Origin: Nitrospirota bacterium
GTDB lineage: Bacteria > Nitrospirota > Nitrospiria > SBBL01 > JAADHI01
Length of the DNA: 64,000 bases
Direction: 5' to 3'
NCBI GenBank assembly: GCA_029261135.1
Contig: JAJDBX010000013.1
Coordinates: forward strand, 1 to 64,000
Part shown: positions 8,105-16,898 of the stretch, one piece after another
How the letters are laid out: each line of letters starts with the position of its first letter
How positions within the stretch are numbered: the first letter of the stretch is position 1
Notes under the pieces: generated by a model
Databases searched by the model: none
What the model saw: the letters and a program-made list of their open reading frames with translations, nothing else
What the model was told of the DNA's origin: nothing
Made by a program: the position numbers and the translations under genes

Positions 8105-8383
8105 ATGAGTTCTATACAATACCGACCTAAAGAAGTGTGCAAGTTACTAGAACTTTCTTATCGCCAGCTTGAATACTGGGTCTTGATTGGCGTCGTCAAA
8201 CCCGCATTTGAACCTCACGGCAAGAAAAAGTACCAGAAATTCAGCTATGAAGACCTTCACTTTTTAAAAAAAGTAAAAGCACTGACAGATGAAGGCTATC
8301 TTGTCAGCCGAGCAGCCGAAAAACTCAGAAAATTGATGAACCAAGAAAAAAATGTTCAATATTCTGTGAAGGTGGCGTCTTGA
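8105..8383 (+). CDS. Short MerR-type transcriptional regulator
   Basis: The 92-residue protein is a MerR-like winged HTH domain: YRPKEVCKLLELSYRQLEYW, then KKYQKFSYEDLHFLKKVKAL and a short coiled tail. It lacks a long C-terminal effector domain, so it may act as a DNA-binding module or partner rather than a metal sensor. AAGG precedes the ATG. The next gene, a large Zn-finger/receiver protein, starts 35 bases later on the same strand and is probably in the same transcript. Confidence 0.8.
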   Translation: MSSIQYRPKEVCKLLELSYRQLEYWVLIGVVKPAFEPHGKKKYQKFSYEDLHFLKKVKALTDEGYLVSRAAEKLRKLMNQEKNVQYSVKVAS

Positions 8384-8418
8384 CTAGACGGTTTAGAAGC
8401 GTGCTTTAAGAAGGAGCT

Positions 8419-11400
8419 ATGATGGTAACACAATGCCCGAAATGCCAAGTGACACAAAGAATTGAGTTCAATCAATTTGACGAAGATTCCGTAATTTTCT
8501 GTGGTGATTGTCAGAGCCCATTAAGGATAAAAGTCGTATTAGAGATTGCTGGAAACGCTGGCGAACAATATACAAACAGCCTTGACCAAGCGCTTCCTTC
8601 AAGTGAAAAAAGAGAGAATCAAAAGTCAGTCATCGTTTGCATTGATGGAGAGGCAACACGGGCTGTGGTCAAAGAAATACTAGAACAAGCCGATTTTCAT
8701 GTGCTTGATATCCCTTCAGGCATATCAACGTTCATGTCCATGAAACTGGAGGCCCCTGAGGTGGCACTCATTGATGCGGGTTTCACCGATATGTCGGGTA
8801 CAGAATTAAGTGCTCAGATTAAGGGAAATTCAGATCTTAAAAATACCGCCACGCTTTTAGTCAGTTCAATGTTTGAAAAAAATACAAAGTATCGACAACA
8901 ACCTCCTAATTTATACGGTGCAGATGATTATATTGACCGTATTCAAATTCAGACCCAACTATTGTCGAAAATAGAAACCCTCCTAAAAAACAAAGCGAAC
9001 GGACAGCAAAAATCATTGGACGCATTAGAATCCGTACTTGAAACACCTTCTGCAGAAGAACTCCTTACCGGAGGAGGCGAAAGCCCAAGTGCAAACGAAA
9101 TTTCAGAGGAAAGAGTAGAAGTCGACGAACAATCATTCCAGGGTGCTGAAGCACCTGAAACGCCACCGTCCGTTCAAGCAAGTTCAGGGGAAGCATCTTC
9201 TGAAATACCAGCAGAAGCGCCGATGGAAGAAGATTCCGAAGCGCTCAAAGAGGCGAGGCGTCTTGCAAAGCTGATCGTTTCCGATATTGCTTTGTATAAT
9301 GAAGAGAAAGTGGTGGAAGGTCTTCAAAAAGGGATTTTTTATCAAATTCTTGAAAATGATATTAAAGAAGGAGAACGTCTTTATGAATCGAGGGTGGATG
9401 AATCACTTTATGATTTAGGGATCTTCGAACAAGAAATAAAATCGTTTATTGAGAAAAGAAAAGAAAGCCAAGATCAGCGACCTGAAATCATGAACGATTT
9501 TCCTGAAGCCGTACAAAAATTAGATGTGAAAACCGATAAAATTTCTCAAACCCCTGAAGCGGATACCAGTGAAGCAGAACCAGAGACTGAGACAGAAATC
9601 TCGGCGGGGCAAGGACCCATTTTTGATAAAAGTGACGAGGCACTCAAGAAAGCGACTCAAATTTCCCGGGATATTATAAGTGATATTATCAAGAGCAATG
9701 AAGATAATCTGCCGAAAGTCATTGAGATAGACGATCTTTATGAAATTCTTGGCGATGAAATTATGACGGGTCGACAACTTTTTGAACAAAAAGTGCCCGC
9801 ATATTTTGATTCGAGCCTTTATGAGGAAGAAATTGACCGTATCCTTGAAGAGAGAAATGGGGGAGAAGGCCCACTTGTTGATGAGATCCTGTCAAATCCA
9901 GAGACGAAATCACCTGAAGGTCAAAACTCCCGGACCTCACATGAAGGTTTAGAGATTCCTGAACCTGAGGATTCAGTGGATGTCATCAAACAAATAGAAC
10001 AAGAGGCCGTGAATGTTGTAGAAGGCTCACCTCCCCCAATGCCGGAGAGTGCTTGGGAAGATTCCGTTATCCCAGAGACCCAAAATACCGATGATGTCTT
10101 CAAACAAATGGAACAAGAGGCCACAGGTGTTCCAGAAGGCTCACCTCCCCCAATGCCGGAGAGTGCTTGGGAGGATTCCGTTATCCCAGAAACCCAAAAT
10201 ACCGATGATGTCTTCAAACAAATGGAACAAGAGGCCGGAGGCGTGTCTGAAGAGGCTGTTTCTCAAACCCAGGAAAATATTTGGGAGGATTCTATTCCCC
10301 CCGAAGTCAAAAATACAAGAGATGATTTTAGAGAAATGGATCAAGAAATCGATCCTGCAGTCACTGGTGACATTCCTCAAACGACAGATAGTGCATGGGA
10401 CGATTCATTCGCGGGTCCAATCCCTGAAGATCCAAACGATCTATTTAATCAATTGGAACAAGAGGTCTCGGCCGTGGCCGAAGTAGATACACCTGCACTG
10501 GAGAAAGCTGACCTTTCTCCAGAAAATGGAGAAATCGATGATCTTCTTGGCAATCAGAAAAGTCTCTCGAACCAACCCGAGCAAGACGCTTCCATACCAC
10601 AACTTGAAAAAGATAAGGCCCTCCCTGAAATGGGGAGCACAGATGATATTTTTGGAAAAATGGAAAGTCCAAAGGAAGCTTTCGAGCAAGATAGGGGTAC
10701 GCCGCAACTTCAAGAAGATAAAGCTCACACCGCTGCTTCACCTCAATCTGAAGTAACGTCTACATTCGCGACATCCGAAATAGAAGACTCAAATGAAATT
10801 AAAGAAGCCAAGCGGATTGCAAAAATTATTCTCTCTGATATTGTGATTTACAATGAAAAGAAAGTGGAAGAAGGCATAAAGAATAATACCTTTCATCTTG
10901 TCCTTCAAGAGGAAATAAAAGAAGGACGTATCCATTTTGAATCAAGAGTCTCTAAAAATATCTTTAAATCAGGACTTTTTGAAAATGTGATCGACGACTT
11001 TATCCTAGACAGAAACACCACAGCAGATCAGTCTGCACCCAGTCCGGATAACACACCTGATGTAGTGGAAGAACAATCCGAATTTTTTCCAGCCGAACCG
11101 ACAGCAGCAGTACCATCACCAGAAGAGGATATTTTCGGGATTGAATCCAACCCGGAGATTGAAACTCGCAATGCAGCCACGGAAGCCCCAAGCGCTCCTA
11201 TGCCCTCAGGAAATGGAAATGCATTGGTCGCCGAAACAAAGGTAGAGAAAGAGGCACTGCGACTTGCAAAGATCATCGTTTCAGACATTGTGATCTATAA
11301 CGAAGATAAAGTCGAAAAAGGCATTCAATTCGGCAATTTTTATGAAATCCTTGAAGAGGAGATCAAAGAAGGAGAAGCCCTTTACGAATCACGTGTCTCT

Positions 11401-11481
11401 AAAGAAATATTAGAAGAAAAAAACTATTTAAAAGAGGCCATTGAAGATTTTATTAGCAAAAAATCCACGGCCTCTTCTTAA
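8419..11481 (+). CDS. Zn-finger and response-regulator-receiver protein with four copies of an unknown domain
   Basis: The 1020-residue, strongly acidic protein opens with a zinc-finger of the MJ0042 type (CPKC at 6-9, CGDC at 28-31). A receiver domain follows (about 70-190) with LIDAGFTD placing the phospho-acceptor at Asp119. Four copies of a 75-residue helical domain then occur at about 275-350, 407-480, 792-868 and 943-1020, with the pattern AKxIxSDIxxYNExKVxxG, then a segment like EEIKEGxxxYESRV. Between copies two and three lies a low-complexity linker of 38-residue repeats. Cytoplasmic; no output domain recognised. It resembles frizzy/social or polarity scaffold proteins only in layout. 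AAGGAGCT precedes the ATG. Confidence 0.8.
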   Translation: MMVTQCPKCQVTQRIEFNQFDEDSVIFCGDCQSPLRIKVVLEIAGNAGEQYTNSLDQALPSSEKRENQKSVIVCIDGEATRAVVKEILEQADFHVLDIPSGISTFMSMKLEAPEVALIDAGFTDMSGTELSAQIKGNSDLKNTATLLVSSMFEKNTKYRQQPPNLYGADDYIDRIQIQTQLLSKIETLLKNKANGQQKSLDALESVLETPSAEELLTGGGESPSANEISEERVEVDEQSFQGAEAPETPPSVQASSGEASSEIPAEAPMEEDSEALKEARRLAKLIVSDIALYNEEKVVEGLQKGIFYQILENDIKEGERLYESRVDESLYDLGIFEQEIKSFIEKRKESQDQRPEIMNDFPEAVQKLDVKTDKISQTPEADTSEAEPETETEISAGQGPIFDKSDEALKKATQISRDIISDIIKSNEDNLPKVIEIDDLYEILGDEIMTGRQLFEQKVPAYFDSSLYEEEIDRILEERNGGEGPLVDEILSNPETKSPEGQNSRTSHEGLEIPEPEDSVDVIKQIEQEAVNVVEGSPPPMPESAWEDSVIPETQNTDDVFKQMEQEATGVPEGSPPPMPESAWEDSVIPETQNTDDVFKQMEQEAGGVSEEAVSQTQENIWEDSIPPEVKNTRDDFREMDQEIDPAVTGDIPQTTDSAWDDSFAGPIPEDPNDLFNQLEQEVSAVAEVDTPALEKADLSPENGEIDDLLGNQKSLSNQPEQDASIPQLEKDKALPEMGSTDDIFGKMESPKEAFEQDRGTPQLQEDKAHTAASPQSEVTSTFATSEIEDSNEIKEAKRIAKIILSDIVIYNEKKVEEGIKNNTFHLVLQEEIKEGRIHFESRVSKNIFKSGLFENVIDDFILDRNTTADQSAPSPDNTPDVVEEQSEFFPAEPTAAVPSPEEDIFGIESNPEIETRNAATEAPSAPMPSGNGNALVAETKVEKEALRLAKIIVSDIVIYNEDKVEKGIQFGNFYEILEEEIKEGEALYESRVSKEILEEKNYLKEAIEDFISKKSTASS
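10021..10236 (+). repeat. Near-identical 114-bp tandem repeat inside the receiver-protein gene
   Basis: A 102-base unit at 10021-10122 recurs at 10135-10236 with only about two base changes; the period is 114 bases, or 38 codons. It encodes SAWEDSVIPETQNTDDVFKQ and similar. More diverged copies flank it (from about 9970 and up to about 10460). The near identity of the middle pair shows a recent in-frame duplication. Confidence 0.9.
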
Positions 11482-11624
11482 GCACCATTTTCCCTTAAGT
11501 CAGTCCACATTTTTGCATCTTTAGAGAAAAAACTACCCTCCGACGACTCAATCAGTCCGAACTTACTTTTAATTGGGCTATTTCCCCTCAAGAGTAGCTC
11601 CCTTGCTTTCTCTTTAAACTTCAT
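11478..11624 (-). CDS. Possible small protein of 48 residues, convergent with the receiver gene
   Basis: An open frame from ATG 11624 to TAA 11478 encodes a charged protein starting MKFKEKARELLLRGNSP and containing KFGLIESSEGSFFSKDAK. The composition looks coding and it fills the otherwise empty gap. However, no ribosome site is visible and its last bases overlap the stop of the neighbouring gene. Function unknown; it may be a chance frame. Confidence 0.3.
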   Translation of the reverse strand: MKFKEKARELLLRGNSPIKSKFGLIESSEGSFFSKDAKMWTDLRENGA

Positions 11625-11676
11625 GTACCATCGCCACGTTTTTTATTTTTTATTGTAGGTCTGATGGGAGTGATCG

Positions 11677-12054
11677 ATGAAAAAAATAACCGCAGGACTA
11701 TTACTCATGACGACCTTATTCTTCTTTCTTCCAAGAGACGTAAATGCCGCTGAAAGAAATGATGGCATGCGCGAAGTCTTAAGAAGTAGTGTTTACGGTG
11801 GATTAACTGGAGCCCTGATAGGAACAGCATTTCTTGCATTTCGAGAAAAGCCCAGCGACCACTTGAAAGATATTCGAGTCGGTGCCGGAATCGGGATTAT
11901 TATCGGGACGCTTTACGGTCTAGCAAAAACAACCTCCCTTGTTGAAATCAAAAAAGGGACAGTCACCGTGCAGATGCCAAGCCTTCGAATCAATGTAGAC
12001 CAAGATACAGACAGCCTTCGCGGATCAATCGATCTGCTCAAAATCCCTTTCTAG
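11677..12054 (+). CDS. Small exported protein with a glycine-zipper-like segment
   Basis: The 125-residue product has a signal peptide (residues 1-24, ending in VNA). A glycine-rich hydrophobic pair follows: GGLTGALIGTAFLAF and GAGIGIIIGTLYGLA, typical of glycine-zipper segments in envelope proteins. The C-terminal 35 residues are beta-rich. No family is recognised. GGGAG lies before the ATG. The 3' end overlaps the convergent thiolase gene by four bases. Confidence 0.65.
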   Translation: MKKITAGLLLMTTLFFFLPRDVNAAERNDGMREVLRSSVYGGLTGALIGTAFLAFREKPSDHLKDIRVGAGIGIIIGTLYGLAKTTSLVEIKKGTVTVQMPSLRINVDQDTDSLRGSIDLLKIPF

Positions 12055-13334
12055 GGGCGCTCCAGTATGGTCGCTGTGATATAGGTACCTGTACCTGCAT
12101 GACTGTGAATGAGTCCTCGCTTTGCCTCTTTGACCTGTAAGCGGTCGCTTTTTAGGTGTTCTTTGATCGTCCCCTGAAGCTGCCAAAAGGCAAAAACCGC
12201 CTGCATAAGACCTGTCGCCCCCACAGGATGACCACAGGCAAGTAATCCCCCACTAGGGTTCACAATCATGCTACCCTGCGAAGGAAGATCAAGGCCGTAG
12301 TCAAAATCAGGAAGAAAAGGGTGCCCTTCCTCAACAAATTTTCCACCGTCACCATACTTGCACAAGCCCAAGTCTTCGTAGGTTTGAATTTCGGAAGAGG
12401 TATAGGCATCGTGCAATTCGATAAAGTCAAGATCTTCTATCGGGTGGGTCACACCTGCCATTTCGTAGGCCAGTTTGGCGGCCATCCTTCCCCCGCGAAA
12501 GGAATGCACCCCTGGGTATTTTAAGTCTTTATAATCAGATTCATTCTCATGTGGCAGGAGTAGGACCTCTCCATGAGGGCGATCCGACATACGCATGGCG
12601 TCAGTGCCCGTTCCAACCCCGGTGATTTTAATCGGGTTTGAACACAGTTTCTCTGCCATTTCTTCAGTCGCCAAAAAGGCCACCGCAGCCCCGTCGGACA
12701 TCGTGCAGATATCCAACATTGTCAAAGGGCTTGCCACCATGACGGCATTTCTCACATCGGAAATACTGAGTTTTTGAGGACTTTGTGCATAGGGGTTATA
12801 TTCCGCATTGCCATGGTTTTTAATCGACACCATCGCCATCTGATCTGTCGTCGTGCCAAATTCGTACATATGACGTTGCACCATCATGGCATAATAGCCA
12901 CTGTAGAACCCGCCCACAGGATAGTCAAAATTGGTGTCTGAGGCGAGGGCGATAAACTCATTTCCCTTCCAGGTATTCACGTGCGACATCGTTTCAAAAC
13001 CAAAGGCAAGGCAAAGATCCATTCTACCCGAAGCCACCGATTCCCAAGCGGACTGAAAACAAAGCCCGCCTGTCGCACCGCCCCCCTCCACCCGCCGTGA
13101 AGGTTTTGGACAGAGACCAAGATAATCTTGCACCATGATGCCCGCCATCAACTGGCGTGTAAAATGGTCGGAAAAATAGGATGCAACACTGCCGTCAATC
13201 ATCTCCAAAGTCAGCTTGGGCAGTTCTGCACGTGCCGCCTCAAAGGCCACTTTCACCATAAGACGAAAATCCATTTCGGGATTGGCTTTTTTAAAATTCG
13301 TAATTCCTCCCCCAATCATATAAACAGGGCGCAT
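12051..13334 (-). CDS. Thiolase-fold acetyl-CoA acetyltransferase (SCP2-thiolase-like)
   Basis: The 427-residue protein has the thiolase fold, with GGGATGGLCFQSAWESVASG holding the active-site Cys region, ELHDAYTSSE and the C-terminal GHPVGATGL motif with the catalytic His. It is closest to the SCP-x/lipid-transfer type rather than classical FadA. The start is set at ATG 13334, five bases after GGAGG; the upstream frame to 13379 would overlap the next gene further. It lies downstream of a B12-binding subunit and a metallo-hydrolase on the same strand, suggesting acyl-CoA metabolism. Confidence 0.85.
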   Translation of the reverse strand: MRPVYMIGGGITNFKKANPEMDFRLMVKVAFEAARAELPKLTLEMIDGSVASYFSDHFTRQLMAGIMVQDYLGLCPKPSRRVEGGGATGGLCFQSAWESVASGRMDLCLAFGFETMSHVNTWKGNEFIALASDTNFDYPVGGFYSGYYAMMVQRHMYEFGTTTDQMAMVSIKNHGNAEYNPYAQSPQKLSISDVRNAVMVASPLTMLDICTMSDGAAVAFLATEEMAEKLCSNPIKITGVGTGTDAMRMSDRPHGEVLLLPHENESDYKDLKYPGVHSFRGGRMAAKLAYEMAGVTHPIEDLDFIELHDAYTSSEIQTYEDLGLCKYGDGGKFVEEGHPFLPDFDYGLDLPSQGSMIVNPSGGLLACGHPVGATGLMQAVFAFWQLQGTIKEHLKSDRLQVKEAKRGLIHSHAGTGTYITATILERP

Positions 13335-13365
13335 CATCTCCTCCAGTTTTTGATTATTATGTGTT

Positions 13366-13791
13366 TCAAGTGTTTTCAATCATCTTCGTCACAAAAGATA
13401 CAATTTCATCCATCGACGTGCCCGGTGTAAAAATATCTCTCACACCCATCTCTTTTAAAGCCGTAACATCTTCATCCGGTACGATACCGCCGCCAAAAAG
13501 AGGGATATCTTCAGCTTTTTCTTTTTTGAGTCCTTTAATGATTTCTTTAAAAAGTGTCATGTGTGCCGCAGAGTGAATGGAAAGCCCGATGGCATCCACA
13601 TCTTCTTGGATCGCAGAGGCCACAATTTCAGCTGGCGTATTATGCAATCCCAGATAAATCACATCCATGCCTGCATCCCGCAAGGCTCTTGCCACAACCT
13701 TAATGCCGCGGTCATGGCCATCCAGACCAATCTTTGCGAGCAAAACGCGATGATGCTGCGCGAAAGCGGTCTTATCTATCTGAAAAGCCAT
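13366..13791 (-). CDS. Cobalamin-binding subunit of a methylmalonyl-CoA-mutase-type enzyme
   Basis: The 141-residue protein is a lone B12-binding domain: KIGLDGHDRGIKVVA contains the DxHxxG motif whose His replaces dimethylbenzimidazole on cobalt. GLSIHSAAH and LFGGGIVPDED complete the Rossmann-like fold. It matches the small subunit or C-terminal domain of methylmalonyl-CoA or isobutyryl-CoA mutases. No large catalytic subunit is present in the window, so the partner must lie elsewhere. GGAGGAGGTG lies eight bases before the ATG. It overlaps the upstream hydrolase gene by 20 bases. Confidence 0.9.
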   Translation of the reverse strand: MAFQIDKTAFAQHHRVLLAKIGLDGHDRGIKVVARALRDAGMDVIYLGLHNTPAEIVASAIQEDVDAIGLSIHSAAHMTLFKEIIKGLKKEKAEDIPLFGGGIVPDEDVTALKEMGVRDIFTPGTSMDEIVSFVTKMIENT

Positions 13792-14629
13792 TGTCCGGCA
13801 CCTCCTCCAATAAAAAGCGGTTTTCCACTTGTTTCAGATAACCCATGCGCACCTTTGGATCGTGTTGAAAAATCAAGAGCCAGTGCTCCTCAAACGCCTG
13901 CTCTAATAAAGTCCGTTTTGTTTCTAAGGTGGTTAAAGGGAAGAGATCATAGCCCATAATGTAGGGGAGTGGAATATGGCTTGCTGTCGGAATCAGATCA
14001 CCCAAAAAAACCGCTTTTTGACCCTGTGATTCAATCAATACCGCTTGGTGATGCGCCGTGTGCCCGGGAGTACGAATCACTGAGATACCTTTCAGAATTT
14101 CAGAATCCCCTTCGAGTAAGTTCAGGCAGGCTTGGTCTGTGAGCACCTCATAATTTTCAAGCAGGTAACTTGCCTTCGTCCGTTCATTCGGTGCTTTGGC
14201 CGCCTCCCATTCTCCCTTTTGAATAAAATAAGAAGCTTTTGAAAAGGTGGGATGAATTTGCCCATTGTCATCTAAACGGGTATTTCCCCCCGCGTGATCG
14301 AAGTGAAAATGTGTATTAATCACAAGATCAATATCGTCAGCAGAAAGACCACACTTTAAAAGCGATTCTTCTATAGACGGCCTCCGTTCGACCCCATAAA
14401 TCTTGTTGAATTTATCACTGCACTTATTCCCGATCCCGGTGTCTACTAAAATATTTTTGCCCTGCGCTTTAATTAAGAGTACGCCTAATTCAAGCTGAAT
14501 GCGGTTCTGCGAATCGGCGGGATGGTGTTTTTCCCAAACCGTCTTGGGCACCACACCAAACATGGCGCCACCGTCGAGCCGAAGCATCCCGTCTGTGAGT
14601 GGATATATTTCAAAAGCGCCCAGTTTCAT
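13772..14629 (-). CDS. Metallo-beta-lactamase-fold hydrolase (lactonase-like)
   Basis: The 285-residue protein has NTHFHFDHAGG (HxHxDH), an RTPGHTAHHQ motif, GDLIPTASH with the bridging Asp and a late FQHDP motif. This order fits AHL-lactonase-like and related hydrolases. The substrate cannot be told from sequence; the B12-binding and thiolase genes downstream hint at a thioester or lactone in acyl-CoA metabolism. First gene of the likely three-gene minus-strand operon ending at 12051. The ribosome site is weak. Confidence 0.85.
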   Translation of the reverse strand: MKLGAFEIYPLTDGMLRLDGGAMFGVVPKTVWEKHHPADSQNRIQLELGVLLIKAQGKNILVDTGIGNKCSDKFNKIYGVERRPSIEESLLKCGLSADDIDLVINTHFHFDHAGGNTRLDDNGQIHPTFSKASYFIQKGEWEAAKAPNERTKASYLLENYEVLTDQACLNLLEGDSEILKGISVIRTPGHTAHHQAVLIESQGQKAVFLGDLIPTASHIPLPYIMGYDLFPLTTLETKRTLLEQAFEEHWLLIFQHDPKVRMGYLKQVENRFLLEEVPDNGFSDR

Positions 14630-14766
14630 AAAAGTAATTATATCCGCTTGTCCTGCATCGGTAAACCAAAGGCTTAAAAAAGGGATTAATTAGGGATAGG
14701 CTTGAATCAGTCAGCATTTCAATATACCATCTGCTTTTTAGTCATATGTTTCAGGCGAGGATCTAA

Positions 14767-15042
14767 ATGACTCAAGATTACAGCGCGGCTTCTTATTGGA
14801 AAAAGAACCTGCAATACCTCTCCATCTTACTGTCCGTCTGGTTCATTGTTTCTTATGGCTGTGGCATTCTCTTTGTGGATCAACTCAACAAAATTCGCAT
14901 CGGGGGCTTTTATCTCGGTTTTTGGTTTGCACAGCAGGGGGCGATTTATGTCTTTGTGATTTTAATTGGCATCTACGTACAATTGATGAAACGGCTTGAT
15001 CGACAATACAACGTTCATGAACAAGAGGCCGATCCCTCATGA
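14767..15042 (+). CDS. DUF4212 small subunit of a sodium:solute symporter
   Basis: The 91-residue protein has two transmembrane helices (about 19-40 and 52-77) joined by a short loop, with the conserved start (YWKKNL) and QQGAIYVF of the DUF4212 family. Members are encoded directly before acetate-permease-like symporters. GAGGATC precedes the ATG. The stop overlaps the start of the symporter gene as ATGA, so the two are translationally coupled. Confidence 0.92.
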   Translation: MTQDYSAASYWKKNLQYLSILLSVWFIVSYGCGILFVDQLNKIRIGGFYLGFWFAQQGAIYVFVILIGIYVQLMKRLDRQYNVHEQEADPS

Positions 15043-16739
15043 ATGTGCAAACCTGGACCTACATCATGGTCGGCCTTTCCTTCACGCTTTACATCGGTAT
15101 TGCTATTTGGGCCAAAGCCAAGACCCGAAGAGATTTCTACGTTGCAGGGAAACATGTTCACCCCATACTCAACGGCATGGCCACCGCCGCCGATTGGATG
15201 AGTGCGGCTTCCTTCATTTCTATGGCCGGATTGATTTCATTCATGGGGCGGGACGGCGCAGTGTACTTGATGGGATGGACCGGCGGATACGTCCTGCTGG
15301 CCCTTTTGCTCGCACCCTATCTGCGCAAATTTGGTAAATTCACCGTGCCTGATTTTGTGGGTGACCGCTATTATTCTCAAGGGGCCCGCTTCGTCGCTAT
15401 TGTTTGCGCCATCTTTGTTTCATTTACCTACGTTGCCGGACAGATGCGGGGTGTGGGTATCGTCTTTTCTCGATTTTTAAATGTGGATATCACTGTGGGC
15501 GTGCTCATTGGCATGGGGATCGTCTTTTTTTACGCCGTGCTCGGCGGCATGAAAGGCATTACTTACACCCAGGTCGCACAATACTGTGTTTTGATTGTTG
15601 CTTACTTGGTACCCGCCATTTTTATTTCTTTGTTGATGACCGATACCCTCATCCCGCAAATCGGCTTCGGTGGCACCCTTGCAGACGGCTCCGGGGTCTA
15701 CCTGCTCGACAAGCTCAATGGCCTCAGCGCGGAGCTGGGCTTTAATTCATACACAGATGGGCATAAAACAACGATTGATGTCTTTTTCATTACCGCCGCG
15801 CTCATGGTCGGCACTGCAGGTCTTCCACATGTCATCGTCCGCTTTTATACCGTACCCAAAGTGGCTGCTGCCCGGAGTTCTGCCGGTTGGGCCTTGCTCT
15901 TTATCGCGCTTCTCTACACCACAGCCCCGGCGGTTGCAGCCTTCGCGAGAACAAACCTGCTTACCACCGTTTCAAACATGGCCTATGAGCAAGCCCCCGA
16001 ATGGTTCAAAAATTGGGAAGAGACAGGCTTGATCAAATTTGACGATAAAAATAAAGATGGTGTGATTCAATACCGCGGCCCGAATTCGGATATTGAAAAC
16101 GAACTGACCATCGACCGGGATATTATGGTCCTCGCCAATCCGGAAATTGCCAATCTCCCCAACTGGGTTATCGGCCTCGTTGCCGCTGGCGGATTGGCGG
16201 CAGCCCTCTCCACTGCCGCCGGATTGCTTTTGGTGATCTCCACTTCGATTGCGCACGATCTACTGAAAAAAGAGCTGATGCCCAATATCAGTCATGAAAA
16301 AGAACTGCTCGCGGCCAGAATCTCCGCAGGTTTCGCAGTTTGTATTGCGGGTTATTTCGGGCTCCATCCCCCCGGTTTTGTGGCAGAGGTGGTTGCCTTT
16401 GCTTTTGGGCTCGCGGCCTCCTCTTTTTTCCCCGCCATTATCATGGGTATTTTTTCAAAACGCATGAATAAATATGGCGCGATCAGCGGTATGATTATTG
16501 GCCTTATTTTTACAGCAGCTTACATCATCTATTTTAAATTCATACATCCAGAATGGAACACCCCAAGCCATTGGTGGTTTGGGATTTCACCGGAAGGAAT
16601 TGGAACCATGGGCATGTTGATCAATTTTTTCGTGGCCAATGTGGTGTCCTACCGCACGGCACCACCCCCGCTTGAAATCCAAGAACTCGTCGAACAGATT
16701 CGTATTCCGCGACAAGAACCAAAGAGTCAGGCGACATAA
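15039..16739 (+). CDS. Sodium:solute symporter of the acetate-permease-like (VC_2705) family
   Basis: The 566-residue protein has about 13 transmembrane helices of the SSS fold, with ATAADWMSAASFISMAG and LAAALSTAAGLLLVIS as conserved core segments. A soluble insertion near residue 335 contains DKNKDGVIQY, an EF-hand-like loop also seen in relatives of this subfamily. It probably takes up acetate, pyruvate or another small organic acid with sodium at the inner membrane. This would feed the acyl-CoA enzymes encoded nearby. The exact substrate is inferred from family only. Confidence 0.9.
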   Translation: MNVQTWTYIMVGLSFTLYIGIAIWAKAKTRRDFYVAGKHVHPILNGMATAADWMSAASFISMAGLISFMGRDGAVYLMGWTGGYVLLALLLAPYLRKFGKFTVPDFVGDRYYSQGARFVAIVCAIFVSFTYVAGQMRGVGIVFSRFLNVDITVGVLIGMGIVFFYAVLGGMKGITYTQVAQYCVLIVAYLVPAIFISLLMTDTLIPQIGFGGTLADGSGVYLLDKLNGLSAELGFNSYTDGHKTTIDVFFITAALMVGTAGLPHVIVRFYTVPKVAAARSSAGWALLFIALLYTTAPAVAAFARTNLLTTVSNMAYEQAPEWFKNWEETGLIKFDDKNKDGVIQYRGPNSDIENELTIDRDIMVLANPEIANLPNWVIGLVAAGGLAAALSTAAGLLLVISTSIAHDLLKKELMPNISHEKELLAARISAGFAVCIAGYFGLHPPGFVAEVVAFAFGLAASSFFPAIIMGIFSKRMNKYGAISGMIIGLIFTAAYIIYFKFIHPEWNTPSHWWFGISPEGIGTMGMLINFFVANVVSYRTAPPPLEIQELVEQIRIPRQEPKSQAT

Positions 16740-16898
16740 TTTCTTTGATCTTGGTGCCAATTATCCCCTGGAGATTATTGCCTCATCCACAGCAATTCTT
16801 TACTATGGACCCTTAATAAAAAAACACCGATCATTTTTGGATGACTTCGCCTGCTCCGTGTCTCATTGGTTTTTAAATAAATGTAGAAAAGTTGGATT

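Noticed and set aside
13335-13379. Longer start for the thiolase
   Set aside because: GGAGGAG is placed for ATG 13334, and the extension would only increase overlap with the B12-binding gene.
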